DNA of 64,000 nucleotides from Lactobacillus paragasseri (GTDB lineage: Bacteria; Bacillota; Bacilli; Lactobacillales; Lactobacillaceae), in NCBI RefSeq assembly GCF_003584685.1, contig NZ_AP018549.1, forward strand, positions 1 through 64,000. Direction: 5' to 3'. Position 1 is the stretch's first letter; each line of letters begins with the position of its first letter. Below are positions 27,172-34,990 of the stretch, piece by piece. A program made the position numbers and the translations under genes. The notes under the pieces were generated by a model. The model was given only the letters and a program-made list of their open reading frames with translations, was not told the origin of the DNA and did no database searches.

Positions 27172-27234
27172 TATTAATAAAGTGTCCAATTTTTGTGGGT
27201 CACTACAGCTATAGCGGCTATTTTTATGTAATAT

Positions 27235-27924
27235 TTAATTATTAGCAACTAATGAACGATAAAAGTTAGCTTTAGTTTGACGGTAGTAAGGAGTAATCCA
27301 AATGAATCCAATACCGCAAGTGATTAAACCAAGTAGGCCCCAACCAATGAAACTTAAGTCTAAGACGAATAAGTCCATCTTGTGTCCATCCATTAACTTA
27401 CGACTTTCGGTAATAGCTTCAGTTGCTCCGATATCAGTTTGGTCAGCTGAAAATTTATCTTTCAAAATATATGGAGTCATTGCGTAGGAGTAACCCTTAA
27501 TGAAGCCAGGAATAATGAATAAAATGGTCCATAAACTAACAAATAAGTTAGTCATAAACAGAGTAAACAAACTGTTTTTAAAGCGACCATTGCTATAAGC
27601 GCTAAATATACCAGAATACCAAGGCTCCATCTTGCCTGTTTCAACAAAGTCTAAGATTGTGTAGGCAACTCCCCATAAAATTAAGCCGGTAATCAAGCCT
27701 ACAATAATTTCTGAAAGGTTATAGGCTGGCTTATATCCTTGAATTAAGTTGTCTTTATTAAAGCGTAGAACAGTATAAGTAAAATCTTTTCCAGTCCAGA
27801 TCCAGCGGTTAAGATCCATAATAACTGCGTTAACTAACCAAGCAAAGATAGTTAGGCAAATAGCCCAGCCCCAATTGCCACGTAGTTGATCTTTTGCAGC
27901 TTGTTTCAATTGTGCACGTGTCAT
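27235..27924 (-). CDS. DUF975-family integral membrane protein
   Basis: A 229-residue membrane protein of unknown function, DUF975 family. The N terminus MTRAQLKQAAKDQLRGNWG is the family hallmark. It is followed by five to six hydrophobic segments, with a conserved GFIKGYSYAMTPYIL-type block after the third and ESRKLMDGHKMDLFVLDL before the last pair. Ribosome binding site AGAGGAAG on the minus strand. Its native terminator was split by the IS immediately downstream. Also a candidate for permease-like function, but no evidence supports it. Confidence 0.85.
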   Translation of the reverse strand: MTRAQLKQAAKDQLRGNWGWAICLTIFAWLVNAVIMDLNRWIWTGKDFTYTVLRFNKDNLIQGYKPAYNLSEIIVGLITGLILWGVAYTILDFVETGKMEPWYSGIFSAYSNGRFKNSLFTLFMTNLFVSLWTILFIIPGFIKGYSYAMTPYILKDKFSADQTDIGATEAITESRKLMDGHKMDLFVLDLSFIGWGLLGLITCGIGFIWITPYYRQTKANFYRSLVANN

Positions 27925-28063
27925 AGTATTACTTCCTCTAACAATATATTAATTTCTGATCATTATAATCTTACCACTAATCTTTAAGTAATTTGAAAAA
28001 CTAAATTCTGCCGTCTTCTGCTATAATCAAAATTACTAACTTAAATAGAAGAAGGGTTGCTAC

Positions 28064-28771
28064 TTGAAATATAAACAATTAATTTTTGACGTTGATGATA
28101 CTCTGATCGACTTTGCGGCTACGGAAGATTCATCTTTGCATGCGCTATTTAAATCACATAAGCTGCCTCTTTCTTCTGATTTGCAGAAGCAATATCATAC
28201 CTATAATCAAGGGCTTTGGCGTAGACTTGAGCTTGGTGAGATTACGTATGATGAGCTAAGTGAGATGACTTTTCATGATTTCATTAAAGAGAATTTTAAT
28301 TTAGATGTAGATGGTAATGAATGGATGAATGAATACCGTTCTTACTTTGGCGAAGCACACCAGTTATTACCGGGTGTGGAAGACACGCTTAAGTTTGCTA
28401 AGAAGCAGGGATACAAGTTAACTGTATTAAGTAACGGTGAAAAGTTTATGCAGCGCCACCGCTTAGAGTTAGCAGGAATTAAGGATTATTTTGATTTGAT
28501 TGTAACGTCTGAAGAAGCTCATTACTCTAAGCCAAATCCACATGCTTTTGATTATTTCTTCAGTAGAACTGAAATTGGTCCAAATGAAACCTTATTCTTC
28601 GGGGATGGTTTACAGTCAGATATTTTAGGTGCTGAAAAGTACGGCTTTGACAGCATTTGGTATAACCATCGTCATAGAAAGGATACAATTGGTCTTCATC
28701 CCTTATTTGAAGTCGAAACATATCCTGAATTTGTTAAAATAATGCAGAACGATTTTCAAAAAGCATATTAA
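28064..28771 (+). CDS. yjjG: YjjG-family HAD nucleotidase
   Basis: Noncanonical pyrimidine nucleotidase-like member of the HAD superfamily. The 235-residue product has motif I FDVDDTLIDF, motif II TVLSNG, the Lys motif SKPNPHAFD, and motif IV LFFGDGLQSDILGA. The start is a TTG after GAAGGG (spacing about 7); no ATG fits. The family removes damaged or modified nucleotides in E. coli. Followed by a bidirectional hairpin shared with the convergent DegV gene. Confidence 0.85.
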   Translation: MKYKQLIFDVDDTLIDFAATEDSSLHALFKSHKLPLSSDLQKQYHTYNQGLWRRLELGEITYDELSEMTFHDFIKENFNLDVDGNEWMNEYRSYFGEAHQLLPGVEDTLKFAKKQGYKLTVLSNGEKFMQRHRLELAGIKDYFDLIVTSEEAHYSKPNPHAFDYFFSRTEIGPNETLFFGDGLQSDILGAEKYGFDSIWYNHRHRKDTIGLHPLFEVETYPEFVKIMQNDFQKAY

Positions 28772-28797
28772 AAGGAGTGCCTAGAGCACTCCTTTTG
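28771..28797. terminator. Terminator between yjjG and degV-family genes
   Basis: AAAGGAGTGC/GCACTCCTTT with a 5-base loop and a T-rich 3' side; suits the plus-strand gene, and an A-rich 5' side may help the minus-strand gene. Confidence 0.75.
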
Positions 28798-28806
28798 TGT
28801 TATACA

Positions 28807-29646
28807 CTATTCTTTTTCAAAGCCAACCATTAAACCGCCATCTTCAGCATAGAAACTGCAGAGGGCACCACATTCGCCGATCGTTACTTTAGCATCTGGG
28901 AAGTTATCTAAGATAATCTCTTTCATGCTTAGGGCAGAGCCTTCATTTTGAACGTGATCAATTTGAACACGGCCACCTTTATAGCCGGCTTTGACCATTT
29001 CATCTAAGAGTTTTCTTCTAGCTTTCTTAGCACCGCGTGCCTTACCCAAAAGTTCAAATTCACCTTTATTGTTGGCAGTTCCGATAACGAAAAGCTTCAA
29101 TAAACCAGCAATCTTAGCGACTGCTGGTGGGATACGACCATTATTTCCTAGATTAGTTAAGTCTTGCAAGGCAAACATTAAATCAAGCTGGTGTTGGTAC
29201 TCTTCAGTGGCCTTGACAATTTCTTCAAATGACTTACCCGCATTTGCTAGACTAGCAATTTTCTCAGCCAGTAATCTCAATTGAGGACCAGCTGAGCGAG
29301 AATCAAATACTAAGATCTTAGCTTTTGGATTCTTTTCATGATAAATCTTAGCTGCTTGAGTAGCTGAATTATAACTACCGGAAAGGGCGCTAGTTAAAGT
29401 AATTACAAAGATCTCGTCGCTACCTTCAAAAGACTTAAGCCAGTCGTTTACATTGGGACAAGCAGAAGTAGACTTGCTCTTAGTGTGTTTTAGAGTATGA
29501 AGAAACTTGTCTAAATCAATATCAGGCGTATCCATCCAAAGCTTGCCATCAACGTGAAGCGATAAAGGAACTGTAATGTGCTCAATTCCGTCAATTTGAT
29601 CAGCTGTGATATTCGCAGTTGAATCTGTGATAATTTTTATTGGCAT
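28807..29646 (-). CDS. DegV-family fatty-acid-binding protein
   Basis: DegV (FakB-like) proteins bind fatty acids and, in partnership with FakA kinase, feed exogenous fatty acids into phospholipid. The 279-residue product starts KIITDSTANIT, has the TSACPNVNDW and TLTSALSGSYNSA ligand-binding loops, and the C-terminal GECGALCSFYAEDGG segment. No fakA is nearby. Start preceded by GAGGTAATC on the minus strand. Confidence 0.92.
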   Translation of the reverse strand: MPIKIITDSTANITADQIDGIEHITVPLSLHVDGKLWMDTPDIDLDKFLHTLKHTKSKSTSACPNVNDWLKSFEGSDEIFVITLTSALSGSYNSATQAAKIYHEKNPKAKILVFDSRSAGPQLRLLAEKIASLANAGKSFEEIVKATEEYQHQLDLMFALQDLTNLGNNGRIPPAVAKIAGLLKLFVIGTANNKGEFELLGKARGAKKARRKLLDEMVKAGYKGGRVQIDHVQNEGSALSMKEIILDNFPDAKVTIGECGALCSFYAEDGGLMVGFEKE

Positions 29647-29729
29647 ATAGATTACCTCGAATTAAATATATTAACCTATTTTCTTTCAGTCTAGAGAAGA
29701 TAGATAGTAAAGTCAAAGAAAATGCTAGC

Positions 29730-29755
29730 AAAAAAGACAGCACTGAAGCTGTCTT
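29730..29755 (-). terminator. Terminator after small membrane protein gene
   Basis: AAGACAGC/GCTGTCTT with a 6-base loop; the minus-strand transcript ends in U residues from 29731-29735. Confidence 0.75.
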
Positions 29756-29757
29756 GA

Positions 29758-29943
29758 TTAACGTGAAAATACTAGGCCAAGGAGACCGCCAAGTGCGATT
29801 AATGCTAAAAGCGGTAGTACTAGATAAGAAACGAAGGCAAATAGCAAGCCAACGATGATTAGGAAACCAACGATTTTTAGCATGCCAATTCCTAGTTTCC
29901 AGAAAAGCCAAATGATTAATAAGGCTAATAAAATTGAAAACAT
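29758..29943 (-). CDS. Small hydrophobic membrane protein
   Basis: A 61-residue very hydrophobic product with two to three membrane segments and basic C-terminal Arg. It starts MFSILLALLIIWLFWKLGIG, has FLIIVGLLFAF and LVLPLLALIALGGLLGLVFSR segments, and begins after AAGAAGGTT on the minus strand. It has its own terminator and no signal of being an artefact. No function can be assigned; similar small phage-shock or envelope proteins exist. Confidence 0.65.
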   Translation of the reverse strand: MFSILLALLIIWLFWKLGIGMLKIVGFLIIVGLLFAFVSYLVLPLLALIALGGLLGLVFSR

Positions 29944-30101
29944 ATTCTAAACCTTCTTATAGAAAATTAAACTATATTTTGATATTAATCATATTACGAA
30001 ATTGAGAGAAAGTGTAGATAAGTTTTTATTAAGAATAGGAGATAGTAAAATATACTAAATAAACCGCTTTCATATTTTGCAAAAACGTGATATATTAATG
30101 G

Positions 30102-30246
30102 TGTGAAATAGCTCAAGTAGAAGTCACGATTAAGATTGTTAGAAGTTATATTTTTTATTAATTAAGTAGACGATACTCTAGCTATTGCAATTCATAAATA
30201 TAATTCATAAGTAAAAGGAAGTTCTCTTTTGAACTTCCTTTTTTTG
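30102..30246 (+). ncRNA. Candidate small RNA
   Basis: A noncoding stretch with an extended -10 (TG-A-TATATT, 30087-30095) and a strong terminator (AAAAGGAAGTTC/GAACTTCCTTTT then Ts, 30213-30245). The predicted RNA is about 145 nt, and its body can be closed by the stem AATAGCT (30107-30113) with AGCTATT (30180-30186). The downstream TetM-like gene has its own extended -10, so this need not be its leader. No open frame of note. Expression unproven. Confidence 0.45.
30213..30245 (+). terminator. Strong terminator upstream of TetM-like gene
   Basis: 12-bp stem AAAAGGAAGTTC/GAACTTCCTTTT, 6-base loop, T run. Confidence 0.88.
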
Positions 30247-30256
30247 CTGTAATGCT

Positions 30257-30265
30257 TGCTATAAT
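30257..30265 (+). promoter_or_regulatory. Extended -10 promoter of the TetM-like gene
   Basis: TG-C-TATAAT just after the upstream terminator, about 43 bp before the start codon. The -35 is not clear, as is common with extended -10 promoters. Confidence 0.55.
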
Positions 30266-30307
30266 AATACTAAAAAGTACTATCTATATTTTTTGGAAAA
30301 TAAACTA

Positions 30308-32230
30308 ATGAAAAAAGTAACAATAGGAATTTTAGCTCACGTTGATGCAGGCAAGACTACTTTGTCAGAAGGCTTGCTTTATCAAAGTGGCACGTTAAGA
30401 AAATTAGGTGCAGTTGATAAGGGAACTGCATATTTAGACAATGATAATTTAGAAAAGAAACGTGGAATTACGATCTTTTCTCATATGGCGCGCATTAAAA
30501 ATGAAAATAGCGAGTTGCTCCTCTTAGATACTCCCGGCCACATTGACTTTGCCCAGGAAATGGAAGAGACGCTTGGCGTATTAGACTATGCAATTTTAGT
30601 TGTGTCGGCTAGTGAAGGCGTAACTGCCTATACACAGACGCTTTGGAACTTATTAAAAAGTCACAAGATTCCAACTTTTATTTTTGTTAATAAGATGGAC
30701 ACGTTAAAGGCTAATAAGGGTAAGGTTCTTCAGGATTTAAGTACTCTCGATGACAACTGTGTTGAGTTTGGGGGTGAAGATTCTGAGTTTTATGAAAAAA
30801 TTGCTACCGCAGATGAGGCAATTTTAGAAGAATATCTAGAATCGGGTCAGATAAAAGACGAAGAAATCAAAGATTTGATCTTTCAAAGAAGAATTTTCCC
30901 AGTGTATTTTGGTGCAGCTTTAAAATTAAAAGGCGTAGCTGAATTTTTACAGGGACTAGATAAGTGGACTAAGAAAATAGAGTATCCTGAGAAATTTGCT
31001 AGTCGTATTTTTAAGATTTCTCACGATGAGAAAGGCGAACGCTTAACTTGGCTTAAAGTTACTGGTGGTGAATTAAGAGCCAAGACTGAGCTAATGCCTG
31101 ATGAAAAGGTTAATGAAATTCGTCTCTATAACGGTACTAAATATCAAGTAGTTCCTAGTGCTCAAGCTGGCGAAATTGCTGCTATTAGTGGCCTGAAAAC
31201 TACCTATCCTGGTCAAGGCTTAGGCTTTGAAAGAGATCAAACGAACTTTACAATGCAGCCAGTTCTAACTTATGCAGTTCAGACTGTACCGGATAAGATG
31301 CATGCGACGCTAACAGCTCTAAGACAGCTAGAAGATGAAAATCCGCAATTGCATGTTAAGTGGGACAAGCAAGCAGAAGAGATTAGCATTGATGTGATGG
31401 GAAAGATTCAGTTAGAAATTCTCCAGCAGATTTTGCACGATCGCTTTGGCTTAAAAGCTGAATTTGCTCAAGGCAAAATTCTTTATCAAGAAAGCATTAA
31501 AGATTCAGTTGAAGGAGTAGGACATTTTGAACCTTTAAGACACTATGCGGAAGTTCACTTATTGTTAAAACCTGGTAAGTTAGGCAGCGGCTTAGTTTTC
31601 AAAAATGAGTGTAGTCTAGAAGTGCTGCCTAAGAAGTGGCAAGACCAAGTAATGGATAGTCTAGCAAATAAAGAGCATCTAGGTGTTTTAACCGGTTCTC
31701 CTCTAACTGATATGGAAATTACACTAGTTGGCGGTCGCGGTAGCAATGTACACACAGTGGGTGGTGACTTTAGAGAGGCAACCTATCGTGCGCTGCGACA
31801 AGGTTTAATGGAATTAAAAGCACAAAATCAAGTATCTTTACTTGAGCCTTGGTATCAATTTACTTTAAGGATCAATCGGGAACAGGTTGGTCGTGCAATT
31901 AATGATATCGAGAAAAAAGGCGGGAAATTTGAAATCGGAGAAAGCGATCATGATGTCGTGACGATTACTGGTCAAGCGCCAGTAGCACAGATGCAAGATT
32001 ATGCAACTGAAGTTAGGAACTACACGCACGGCAGTGGTCAACTTGAGTGCTTATTTGCAGGCTATCGGAAATGTAAAAATAGTGCTGAAGTAATTGAGTC
32101 AATTAATTATGATCCTGTTTCTGACATTTACAACACCCCTAATTCTGTTTTTTGCTCTCATGGCGCAGGTCATACTGTTGTTTGGAATGAAGTGCCAGAT
32201 TATGCTCAATATCCGTATTTACAATCTTAA
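30308..32230 (+). CDS. EF-G-like GTPase, TetM/TetO-type ribosomal protection protein paralogue
   Basis: Translational GTPase related to tetracycline ribosomal protection proteins. The 640-residue product has GTPase motifs G1 AHVDAGKTT, G3 DTPGHIDF and G4 NKMD, the EF-G domains II-V, and RPP-like sequences (KRGITIFSHMA). It is more divergent than plasmid-borne tet genes and sits in a housekeeping setting. A resistance phenotype cannot be assumed; it may be an intrinsic translation factor paralogue. I chose the ATG at 30308 (MKKVTIGILAHV) over a TTG five codons upstream. Confidence 0.85.
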   Translation: MKKVTIGILAHVDAGKTTLSEGLLYQSGTLRKLGAVDKGTAYLDNDNLEKKRGITIFSHMARIKNENSELLLLDTPGHIDFAQEMEETLGVLDYAILVVSASEGVTAYTQTLWNLLKSHKIPTFIFVNKMDTLKANKGKVLQDLSTLDDNCVEFGGEDSEFYEKIATADEAILEEYLESGQIKDEEIKDLIFQRRIFPVYFGAALKLKGVAEFLQGLDKWTKKIEYPEKFASRIFKISHDEKGERLTWLKVTGGELRAKTELMPDEKVNEIRLYNGTKYQVVPSAQAGEIAAISGLKTTYPGQGLGFERDQTNFTMQPVLTYAVQTVPDKMHATLTALRQLEDENPQLHVKWDKQAEEISIDVMGKIQLEILQQILHDRFGLKAEFAQGKILYQESIKDSVEGVGHFEPLRHYAEVHLLLKPGKLGSGLVFKNECSLEVLPKKWQDQVMDSLANKEHLGVLTGSPLTDMEITLVGGRGSNVHTVGGDFREATYRALRQGLMELKAQNQVSLLEPWYQFTLRINREQVGRAINDIEKKGGKFEIGESDHDVVTITGQAPVAQMQDYATEVRNYTHGSGQLECLFAGYRKCKNSAEVIESINYDPVSDIYNTPNSVFCSHGAGHTVVWNEVPDYAQYPYLQS

Positions 32231-32264
32231 GATTGCTTACGATCGACTAAAAAGATAGACAAAA

Positions 32265-33191
32265 TTATTTCAAGTAATTCTTTTTTCGCAAAAGCAAAGC
32301 TGAAATAATGGCTAAGGCAGCTCCAAATAAGATTACCCATAAAAATCCAAATTCATTATCCTTACCTGGCAATCCGCCAACATTCATCCCCCAGATGCCA
32401 CTAATTAAAGCCGGAATTGAGATAATTAGAGCAATTGAATCAAGATATTTCATCAAATTGTTTAAATGATTATCCATCATTGCCGAGAAAAGTCCATTAA
32501 TTGATTCTAAAAGATCGCGGTAAACTTTTATTTTTTTAGTAATCCGGCGCTGAGAAAGTAGTAGATCAATGATAAAAATTGAGTTGGCCGAATGCTGCTT
32601 TTTAAGAAAGTCAGTTAGAGCTTCAATAGAAGAAGCTTGGTCATCCATTGTGTGATTAAAATAGACCAAAGTTCTGGTTAAGTCCGTTGCTTCTTTCAAA
32701 GACTTAGTTTTGGTAGTAGTTCTTGCTGCATGATCTAACTGATCAAGTTGCTGCTTTATTTTAGTTAATTCTTCATTAAAGCAATGATTTTGATAAAGTA
32801 GTTGCTTAATTAAAAGATCTTCAACTGATAGTTTAGCAATTGCCTTTTGATTTTCTAAAATAGGTGCTGGCTTTTTTTGTAAAACTAAGATTAGTTGCTG
32901 AGAATTGAAGATCGCAATTGTGGGATAAATCGCATCTTCAACTTGAGTTTGACCAGCGTCAAAATTAAAGGATACGAAAATTCTGGCATTTTCAATTTTA
33001 CATTTGGGCAAGACGTTAAAATGTGATACTTCAGTAGCGGACGTTTGTTTAGTAAAGACGTGCGCGTCACACCCGATTGTTTTTTCTATATTGGTTAATT
33101 CTTCAGAAGTAGGATTAACTAAAATAACAAGTTTAGCTGATAATAGATTGTCTGATGTTATGTAGCCATTTTTATCATAAACAGTAAGCAT
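32265..33191 (-). CDS. CorA-family divalent cation transporter, second copy
   Basis: A 308-residue CorA-like protein with a soluble N-terminal region, a long helix, and two C-terminal membrane segments. The pore signature is ISGIWGMNVGGLPG, the classical GMN form, followed by LWVILFGAALAIISALLLRKK. It differs from the plus-strand CorA at 10194-11111 (GMNVDL), so the two are paralogues. The start is preceded by GGAGGTTT on the minus strand. No neighbouring functional link. Confidence 0.87.
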   Translation of the reverse strand: MLTVYDKNGYITSDNLLSAKLVILVNPTSEELTNIEKTIGCDAHVFTKQTSATEVSHFNVLPKCKIENARIFVSFNFDAGQTQVEDAIYPTIAIFNSQQLILVLQKKPAPILENQKAIAKLSVEDLLIKQLLYQNHCFNEELTKIKQQLDQLDHAARTTTKTKSLKEATDLTRTLVYFNHTMDDQASSIEALTDFLKKQHSANSIFIIDLLLSQRRITKKIKVYRDLLESINGLFSAMMDNHLNNLMKYLDSIALIISIPALISGIWGMNVGGLPGKDNEFGFLWVILFGAALAIISALLLRKKNYLK

Positions 33192-33481
33192 AAGAAAACC
33201 TCCTGACTATTCTTTTTTAGGGTAAATATATCATAGAAGGCACTATAAGTTAGATTTAACGCCTTACAGTTGTTAAAAATGAAAACGATATACGTACAGA
33301 AAAATTAATTTATAATTAATGTACATAGCAAGTTATTAAGGAAATATTAAGCTTGTCGTTTTGGAGATGCCATAGTATCTTTATCGACTAGTGCTTGATA
33401 TGATTAGGTTAATCAGTCATGAGGATTGAAGATAGCTAGCTAAAACAATCTTTTATGTGTTTTAGGAAAGGATACCTAATT
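33192..33481 (+). other. Long leader before the CsbD gene, possible structure
   Basis: A 290-bp gap with no gene. It has an AT-rich first half and a second half with inverted repeats, including TGATTA/TAATCA (33401-33415) and GTCG/CGAC pairs. The ribosome binding site AGGAAAGGA at 33464-33472 belongs to the CsbD gene. A structured leader or stress-regulated promoter is possible but not shown. Confidence 0.35.
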
Positions 33482-33646
33482 ATGATGAAAGATAAACATG
33501 GAATTAAAGACAAAGTAGCAGGTAAATTTAAAGAAGTAGAAGGAAAAGTCACTGGCGATAAGGCTCGTGAATTAGAAGGAAAAGCTCAACAAGCTAAAGG
33601 AAAAGTAAAATCTAAGGCTACTAAAGTAAAAGAAGACTTAGAATAA
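33482..33646 (+). CDS. CsbD-family small stress protein
   Basis: A 54-residue highly charged protein of the CsbD family, found across bacteria and often induced by stress; molecular role unknown. The core KDKVAGKFKEVEGKVTGDKARELEGKAQQAKGK is the family pattern of Gly-Lys repeats. I start at the ATG at 33482 after AGGAAAGGA, though the ATG at 33485 is equally possible. The next gene, a GlsB-type membrane protein, follows after 34 bases, so they probably form one operon. Confidence 0.88.
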   Translation: MMKDKHGIKDKVAGKFKEVEGKVTGDKARELEGKAQQAKGKVKSKATKVKEDLE

Positions 33647-33680
33647 ATTACTACTAAATTAGAAATAGGAGGCGATCCCC

Positions 33681-33947
33681 ATGCTTCACTGGATTTGGGT
33701 TTTGATTGTCGGAGGCGTAATCGGGTTAATTGCAGGAGCCATTACTCATAAGGGTGGCTCAATGAACTGGATTGCAAATATTATTGCTGGGCTAGTAGGC
33801 TCATCTCTAGGCGAGGCCTTGCTTGGTGCCTGGGGTCCGCAAGTAGCGGGAATGGCAATTGTTCCATCACTCTTAGGTGCTATTATTCTAGTTATCTTGG
33901 TATCATGGATTATGACGATGCTATTTGGCCCTAGGGCTAGCGAATAA
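33681..33947 (+). CDS. GlsB/YeaQ/YmgE-family membrane protein
   Basis: An 88-residue protein with three hydrophobic segments, in the transglycosylase-associated (GlsB/YeaQ) family linked to envelope stress. The segments are IWVLIVGGVIGLIAGAIT, NIIAGLVGSSLGEALLG and LLGAIILVILVSWIMTMLFG; the Gly-rich NIIAGLVGS is a family hallmark. Ribosome binding site AGGAGGCG. Second gene of the CsbD pair; followed by a terminator. Confidence 0.88.
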   Translation: MLHWIWVLIVGGVIGLIAGAITHKGGSMNWIANIIAGLVGSSLGEALLGAWGPQVAGMAIVPSLLGAIILVILVSWIMTMLFGPRASE

Positions 33948-33979
33948 ATCATATTTAACACAATTAAATAATCTCTCTC

Positions 33980-34009
33980 AAAAGAGCAGTCTTAGCAGGC
34001 TGCTCTTTT
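33980..34009 (+). terminator. Terminator after GlsB-type gene
   Basis: AAAAGAGCAG/CTGCTCTTTT with a 10-base loop; T-rich end. Confidence 0.8.
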
Positions 34010-34082
34010 CTATGGTCGGCGTTTTGAGTTTTCATAGTATAATAGATGTGATATAAAAATCTAGGTAAGAAAAGAGATAATA

Positions 34083-34910
34083 ATGCGTTTAATTTCATGG
34101 AATATTGATTCGCTAAATGCTGCTTTAACTAGTGATTCAGCACGTGCCAAGCTTACACGTGGCGTTTTAAATACAATTAAAGAAAAAGATCCTGATATTA
34201 TTGCCATTCAAGAAACTAAATTACGGTCAACTGGTCCGACTAAGAAGCATCAAGAAATTTTGGCCGAAATGTTTCCTGACTATGATTATGTTTGGCGCTC
34301 TTCTGAAGAACCTGCACGAAAAGGTTATGCTGGGACAATGTTTTTATATAAAAATACTTTGACTCCAGAAGTAACTAAGCCAGTAATTGGGGCGCCAGAA
34401 CCAATGGATCATGAAGGCCGAATTTTAACTTTAGAGTTTGATAACTATTATGTTACCCAAGTTTATACGCCAAATTCTGGAAATGAATTGAAGCGATTAG
34501 ATGATCGTCAGGTTTGGGATGAAAAGTATACAGAGTATTTACAAAAATTAGATCAAGTAAAGCCGGTAATTGCTAGCGGTGACTATAACGTTGCTCATAC
34601 ACCAATTGATTTGAAGCATCCAGAAAATAATCATCATAACGCTGGTTTTACCGATGAGGAACGGCAAGACTTTGATAAGTTGCTCAAGCTTGGCTTTACT
34701 GATACATTTAGAAAAATTCATGGCAATGTCGAAGGAGTTTATTCTTGGTGGGCTCAAAGAGTGAGAACCAGCAAGGCTAATAACTCGGGCTGGAGAATTG
34801 ACTATTACATCGTGTCTAATAGAATTGCTAATCAGGTAACTAAGTCAGAAATGCTCGATACTGGTGAGCGAAAAGATCATTGTCCAATTATGTTAGAAAT
34901 TAATCTGTAA
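34083..34910 (+). CDS. exoA: Exodeoxyribonuclease III
   Basis: AP endonuclease and 3'-5' exonuclease that repairs abasic sites. The 275-residue product begins MRLISWNIDSLNA, has IAIQETKLR (catalytic Glu), GDYNVAH (Asp/Asn) and the C-terminal RKDHCPIMLEI (His). Domain order and length are normal. The ribosome binding site is weak (AAGAGATAA). Immediately after the stop codon lies an inverted pair of DnaA boxes. Confidence 0.95.
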   Translation: MRLISWNIDSLNAALTSDSARAKLTRGVLNTIKEKDPDIIAIQETKLRSTGPTKKHQEILAEMFPDYDYVWRSSEEPARKGYAGTMFLYKNTLTPEVTKPVIGAPEPMDHEGRILTLEFDNYYVTQVYTPNSGNELKRLDDRQVWDEKYTEYLQKLDQVKPVIASGDYNVAHTPIDLKHPENNHHNAGFTDEERQDFDKLLKLGFTDTFRKIHGNVEGVYSWWAQRVRTSKANNSGWRIDYYIVSNRIANQVTKSEMLDTGERKDHCPIMLEINL

Positions 34911-34990
34911 TTATCCACTTGTGGATAAATCAAGAAGATCCAAATGATCTTCTTTTTTAGTTTAGGAATGGAAGTGAAAGCTGTGGATAA
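34911..34990. promoter_or_regulatory. Cluster of three DnaA boxes outside oriC
   Basis: TTATCCACT (34911-34919, one mismatch), TGTGGATAA (34920-34928, exact, reversed) and TGTGGATAA (34982-34990, exact) lie within 80 bp. The first two form an inverted pair, TTATCCAC-TT-GTGGATAA. This resembles DnaA-binding clusters near the origin in other Firmicutes. Function inferred only. Confidence 0.7.
34932..34958 (+). terminator. Terminator after exoA
   Basis: AAGAAGATC/GATCTTCTT with a 5-base loop and a T run; lies between the DnaA boxes. Confidence 0.85.

Larger units (their letters stand above)
25735..27207 (+). mobile_element. IS3-family insertion sequence (IS1223-like)
   Basis: About 1473 bp. 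The ends are imperfect inverted repeats beginning TGTAGTGACCC on the left and, on the opposite strand, TGTAGTGACCC on the right; about 17 of 21 inner positions from TGACCC to GGACAC match. The 3-bp direct repeat GCT (25732-25734 and 27208-27210) flanks the ends, as expected of IS3 elements. It carries one long transposase reading frame. Confidence 0.9.
25706..27226. terminator. Bidirectional terminator split by IS insertion
   Basis: The left arm (AAAAAATAACCGCTA, 25706-25719 region) and right arm (TAGCGGCTATTTTT, 27212-27226) are complementary. They would form a hairpin if the IS (25735-27207) and one copy of its target duplication were removed. The ancestral terminator served the oxidoreductase (+) and the DUF975 gene (-). 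Confidence 0.75.

Noticed and set aside
30059-30072. cre-like sequence AAACCGCTTTCA upstream of the candidate small RNA
   Set aside because: Two mismatches in the conserved outer positions of the motif; chance level in AT-rich DNA.
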